This document shows positions 53,056 to 64,000 of a DNA stretch of 64,000 bases, in pieces. The notes beneath the pieces are model-generated. The model had not been told where the DNA came from. It did no database searches and saw nothing but the letters and a program-made list of their open reading frames with translations. Where the stretch lies: assembly GCA_964020155.1 (NCBI GenBank), contig OZ026566.1, forward strand, positions 4,283,651-4,347,650. The letters run 5' to 3'. The translations under genes and the position numbers were made by a program. This DNA is from Chondrilla cf. caribensis. Lineage: Eukaryota > Porifera > Demospongiae > Chondrillida > Chondrillidae. Each line of letters starts with the position of its first letter. Position 1 is the stretch's first letter.

Positions 53056-54301
53056 ATGGAACAGCTGCTCAGCTCAGAAGAGATTACTGAGAAATGCGTG
53101 GAAGACTTAAAGCTGTCATCTGTTCTTCTATGAATAGAACTAGAAACAATAAAAATGGCGACGGCTATATGTCCCCCTGTACCGTTCAGATTCTGGTGGG
53201 TGTTGTATTGGTTTTATTTATTTTAATTCGAGACTGTTTCATTTGTATCTCGTACACTCTTGGATATACAGGCCCACGATGATTGGCTGGTTAGCCTCTG
53301 CAGAGGAGCTCCCACGGCGGTTGGAAGATCCGATTTCTCCGAGGAAGAAGCAGATCTCTATCTTCAGCACTCCTGTAGCTTAAGCCCGCCCCATCCGTGG
53401 AGGATTCTTTCCATACAGATAATCCCAAGGGGAGACAATTGTGATGCAAGGTAAGCCTTGTACACCAGGATCTCTTGTTACCCAGTGATAGTGCTATGAT
53501 TAGCAGCTTCGCTAGCATGTATAAGATAGATATCATCAACACCAACATTACCATCATCATTATATACCATCACCATCATCATCATCATCATCACCATCAC
53601 CATTCTCATCACCATGATCATCATCAGCATATCATCACTATCATCATCATTACCATCATTTTTGGATGTACATATGTATTATGTTACGTCTTGTAGTGAA
53701 TTAATTTACTTCACATTATACTCCCCAGGGTCCCTACCAGTTTGCCTCAGGCAAAATCCTCCGTCCCCACCGATAGCATGTGGGATTTTTTCAGCCATAT
53801 TGCTTACCACAACCAGCACCTTTCGTGGACAAAATTTGTCCAAAATGTTGACTGTCTCGATGACTTGAAAGTCCCTTTGCCAAAACTGACAATGGTAAGT
53901 CCACACAGCAGACACAGGGGAAGTCCCATTATGTTCCCGTTACTGTTCTCCGTTGTTCTAATCTTGACATGGATCATTGAGATTGTAGAATTGATGTATT
54001 CATTAACCTGAGACCTCAATTGACAAATTGGATGTTTCCAATATTAGACCTTTGTTCTGATCCAGTTCTTGGGACACATATTATGAGACAATTGAAGTAT
54101 GCAATATGTAAACTCTCTCATTCACAAACTCCACTCTACAGTGCTTATTGTATCAATGTTTTGTCCTTTCATTCACACATCAAATTTGTGCCTTCTCCAG
54201 GGCTGTTCCGTGACTTGATGAAGAAACTTTGTCATACATCTGTTGTGGTATTATCGTCAGAAAACCCTCAGGAAAAAAAGTGGAACAGATTCTTGAAATG
54301 A
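53056..54301 (+). pseudogene. WDR81: Truncated WDR81 5' fragment (exons 1-4), disabled
   Basis: Duplicate of the WDR81 start. Exon 1 begins at 53056 and hits a TGA at 53131-53133 where the intact copy has CGA; exon 1 also carries a small indel after it. Exon 2 is 53272-53450, exon 3 is 53729-53894 and exon 4 starts at 54201, where one base is missing relative to the intact GAGCTGTTC, shifting the frame. At about 54290 the sequence switches into the TRIP11 last exon, ending in a TGA at 54299. Three independent lesions make a functional WDR81 product very unlikely. Confidence 0.92.
53556..53655. repeat. ATC trinucleotide-rich tract
   Basis: CATCATCAC-type repeats in intron 2 of the WDR81 fragment; the shorter equivalent in copy 2 lies near 57265-57345. 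Confidence 0.85.
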
Positions 54302-54704
54302 ATCGAAAAAGATGAAAAATTCATCTCAGTCTGGCAGTCAAGGTTACGTAGATCCCCGAACGGATCCTGACCAACCATCCCTGGCTACCACATCGCTTTA
54401 TCCGATGGTAGCCACCAATCCTCGGCCTCTGCCCACCTCCACTGTCAGCAGAGAAACTGCTGTACAAAACCTACCAGTCCCGACAACTTCAACTGCAGGA
54501 AGTGTCCCACCCACAGGAAGTAGTACTACTTCAAAAACAGGAAGTGTCCCCCTCACAACCAGTAGCTCACCTCCAACGGCTGAGGTCCCCAAGGTGGGAT
54601 TGAGTGCAGTTGGTCCAATCACTCTGAGCAAACCCTCACAACCAGTGAACCTCACACCGACATCTTTACAGACTTCTCTACTGAAAAACATATTATCGAA
54701 TTAA
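54291..54704 (+). pseudogene. TRIP11: Detached copy of the TRIP11 last exon
   Basis: Matches 50174-50589 with few differences and is open from an ATG at 54312 to the same LLKNILSN end (130 codons), but it lacks all upstream TRIP11 exons and is out of frame with the WDR81 exon fused to it. It probably acts only as the 3' end of the chimeric transcript. Confidence 0.85.
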
Positions 54705-55607
54705 CTGAAAAAATTGTTTTTTGAATTTTTATATGAGTCATTAATAGTTAATGAAATCAGTGGTTTTGTTGATTTAGTGTTTGTATGCTCTCACAAGCAG
54801 GCTTTTATGTACATAATATATACACTGACATGTAATAATACTGTCCATGCCCACAGGTGCATACATGTACATTATGTGTATGCATACCATTAGGCACACA
54901 GTCTATTCAGACAGAGGTGTCATGTAGTGTTATCAGTTGGCTAGCAATCTAGTGAATGTGCTTGGAGGAAATGGCTCCATTCAGTGTGGCTGGTTTAGGC
55001 CATCCCGCTGGTGTCAAAAGTGCCACCTTGTACAGGCCATGATCATATTGGGAGGTATGAAGATCACCTGAAGGTATACATTTGTCAGATATGCAAAATT
55101 TGTGTGTAACCTGGAGGAGATGGACACTTGGAATGTTCACCTCATTGTCTGGTCAGCCAGCATGTGGTGCATGTGGTGCATGTGGGCCAATTTAGATTGT
55201 GTTTCTTTCACATTTTAACTCCAATAGCTATAGCATGTACATGTTTTCTCGGGTTGAGTAATTACACTTAATATGTACCCAATGCTACTACCATAGATAT
55301 GTACTACATAAAGTGTTATATATATTGTGTATGTATGTACGATATGTGCATTATACAACCTATACTTTATACTAACAGCTCTTTTTTAAAATACAGTATT
55401 ATGTGCTTGAAGCTTGAAACCTCAAATTGTCTGTTGGAAATTTTCGTGTATAAATTTGTGATTCTATAAAATGACACATTGTATGTTGCGTGTATAAAAT
55501 TAGCAGTGTAATTACAAGTGGTGGATTTGTGTGTATGTATGGCTGTAACCGGCTGTTGCATATCAGAGCTGTTTGTGACGTTGCCGTGAGAGACTAATGG
55601 AGAAATG

Positions 55608-56502
55608 TTACAGTAGCTGCTTCTTGACTGTTTGGTAATCCCATTGACCCAGGTCTTTCAGAGTGATGGTTTTCTTTGCTCCTTCAAATTCTTCAGAGAG
55701 TTTAGGTTTGGCTCCATTGTACAGAAGCTTTGACATCATCACTGCCCCAACTGGTAACCTGAGAAATGACAACATTACCACAAACAGCAAATCTAATCTC
55801 CAATGGATAAATTTCACAGCTAGCAGTTAACATTCCTTAATTTCATATCACATACTATGGAACCCTTATAAACTGGCAGCTTACTAATTGAACCCAATGT
55901 ATGTGAGTGTGTGCTTGTGCGTACATTCATGTGTGTATATGCATGTGTGCACAGGTGTATTATAGTGAACTTCCCACGAGTTCTCAGCCATAAACAATCA
56001 ATACGTATCAATCTCTATCTCAAGCTCACTCAGTTTCTGCAATGTCAATTGCATTAAGATGGAATGATGTGCAAACCTTTGCTATACAAGGGTGCACTGC
56101 AACCAACAAGGCCACTCATTGAACTCACCAGTAGATCAGAGCCACCTTGCTTTTACCATTTCTTCCAAAGTTGAACAGGCAGAACCTGGGACTTCTTGTT
56201 CTGTGCTCTTTGATCAACTCCGTCAGCTGGGTGAATGCATCACGTGTCCCTTCCTCCGAATCCGTCTTTTTTATTATTTCATCGCTCGTGATGTGATCCG
56301 AAAGGTCGTCCAACACGACTTCATTTGTGACATCATCTATCTTCAGTACGACGTACTTGAGGTCGTCGTCTGCGAGAATGCTCTTGTAAGCTTCGATTAC
56401 TCCTGAGTTGATTGTTGCCTGTGTGAACGGAGAAAGGATCGCAAATGAACAAAACGATGAGCAAGTTAAACCTCAAATTCCAAATTCAACAGGACAAACC
56501 AT
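55608..56502 (-). CDS. ADF-H (cofilin-like) actin-binding protein, copy B
   Basis: Second copy of the gene at 51948-52825: exons 56502-56500 (ATG only), 56418-56129 and 55758-55608, 147 residues, same splice sites and no disabling change. Few amino-acid differences from copy A are seen, including Asp to Gly after FGRN and Arg to Gly and Met to Val in the LPVRAMM segment. It keeps the divergent promoter with intact WDR81, so this is the arrangement expected before the duplication, although either copy may be expressed. Confidence 0.8.
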
Positions 56503-56745
56503 TTCTAAATTCAGATTCTGCAATCCAGCGAGGACTTGCTCGGAGAAATACTTGCCTGCGCCGCTGTCCGCTTTAAGTACCCAACGGCACGCTAACGGGC
56601 GAATGGCGGGGGTTAGTTTCCATATTTAGAAGTTGGATTGATTACGTATAGCTTCGGTTCGGGGAAATCCCTCACCGAAACATGGCGTAGCCAGATACGA
56701 CAATTGCAACGATATTCACATCTTGTTCGTCGTCAAATATCCGAA
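56503..56745. promoter_or_regulatory. Divergent promoter, ADF-H copy B / WDR81
   Basis: 243 bases between opposite start codons, near-identical to 52826-53055. GC-rich centre around 56555-56610. Confidence 0.5.

Positions 56746-64000
<7,255 letters not shown>

Noticed and set aside
53157..53460. A working second WDR81 gene in duplication copy 1
   Set aside because: A TGA in exon 1, a one-base loss in exon 4 and truncation by the TRIP11 junction all argue against it.

Overview
The window is animal nuclear DNA with small introns (many 56-100 bp), GT-AG splicing, short intergenic gaps and very many microsatellites and minisatellites, nearly all in introns. The gene content (glycogen phosphorylase, BPNT1, a GT10 fucosyltransferase, CEBPZ, a CatSper gamma-type subunit, cathepsin A-like carboxypeptidase, CIAO2A, a DUF4795 protein, vasohibin, GMAP-210, an ADF-H protein, WDR81) is metazoan and not vertebrate in structure. 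Compactness plus a CatSper subunit would fit an early-branching animal such as a sponge, but that placement is inference. Coding models below were built by hand from exon reading frames, splice signals and remembered family sequence; for the models from CEBPZ onward (and PYG) the exon phases add up to whole codons.

Layout. 1-5459 (+): 3' part of a glycogen phosphorylase gene. 5799-6942 (+): BPNT1. 7655-9219 (-): main exon of an alpha-fucosyltransferase. 9220-14053: low-information, repeat-rich DNA without a convincing gene. 14054-23525 (+): CEBPZ/Noc1. 23732-30001 (-): CatSper auxiliary subunit, gamma-like. 30132-34104 (+): serine carboxypeptidase/cathepsin A. 34488-35217 (-): CIAO2A. 35428-39529 (+): DUF4795 (QRICH2-like) protein. 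40051-42031 (-): vasohibin. 42212-50589 (+): TRIP11/GMAP-210. 51948-52825 (-): ADF-H protein copy A. 53056-54301 (+): broken 5' end of WDR81. 55608-56502 (-): ADF-H protein copy B. 56746-64000 (+): WDR81, running off the window.

Two large-scale patterns stand out. First, from 14 kb to the end the intact genes alternate strictly in strand (+ - + - + - + - +), with divergent start codons 130-250 bp apart and most convergent stops 200-520 bp apart; this makes a run of probable bidirectional promoters. Second, a recent tandem duplication of about 3.7-4.1 kb (50174-54290 and 54291-57983) runs from the last exon of TRIP11 through the ADF-H gene into exon 4 of WDR81. It left TRIP11 and WDR81 complete, doubled the ADF-H gene, and created a dead WDR81-TRIP11 chimera in the middle.

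Functionally the neighbours are mixed: glycogen breakdown and sulfur/nucleotide housekeeping at the left, ribosome biogenesis (CEBPZ), Fe-S assembly (CIAO2A), Golgi/endosome traffic (TRIP11, WDR81), actin (ADF-H), and three genes with flagellar or microtubule links (CatSper subunit, DUF4795 protein, vasohibin).
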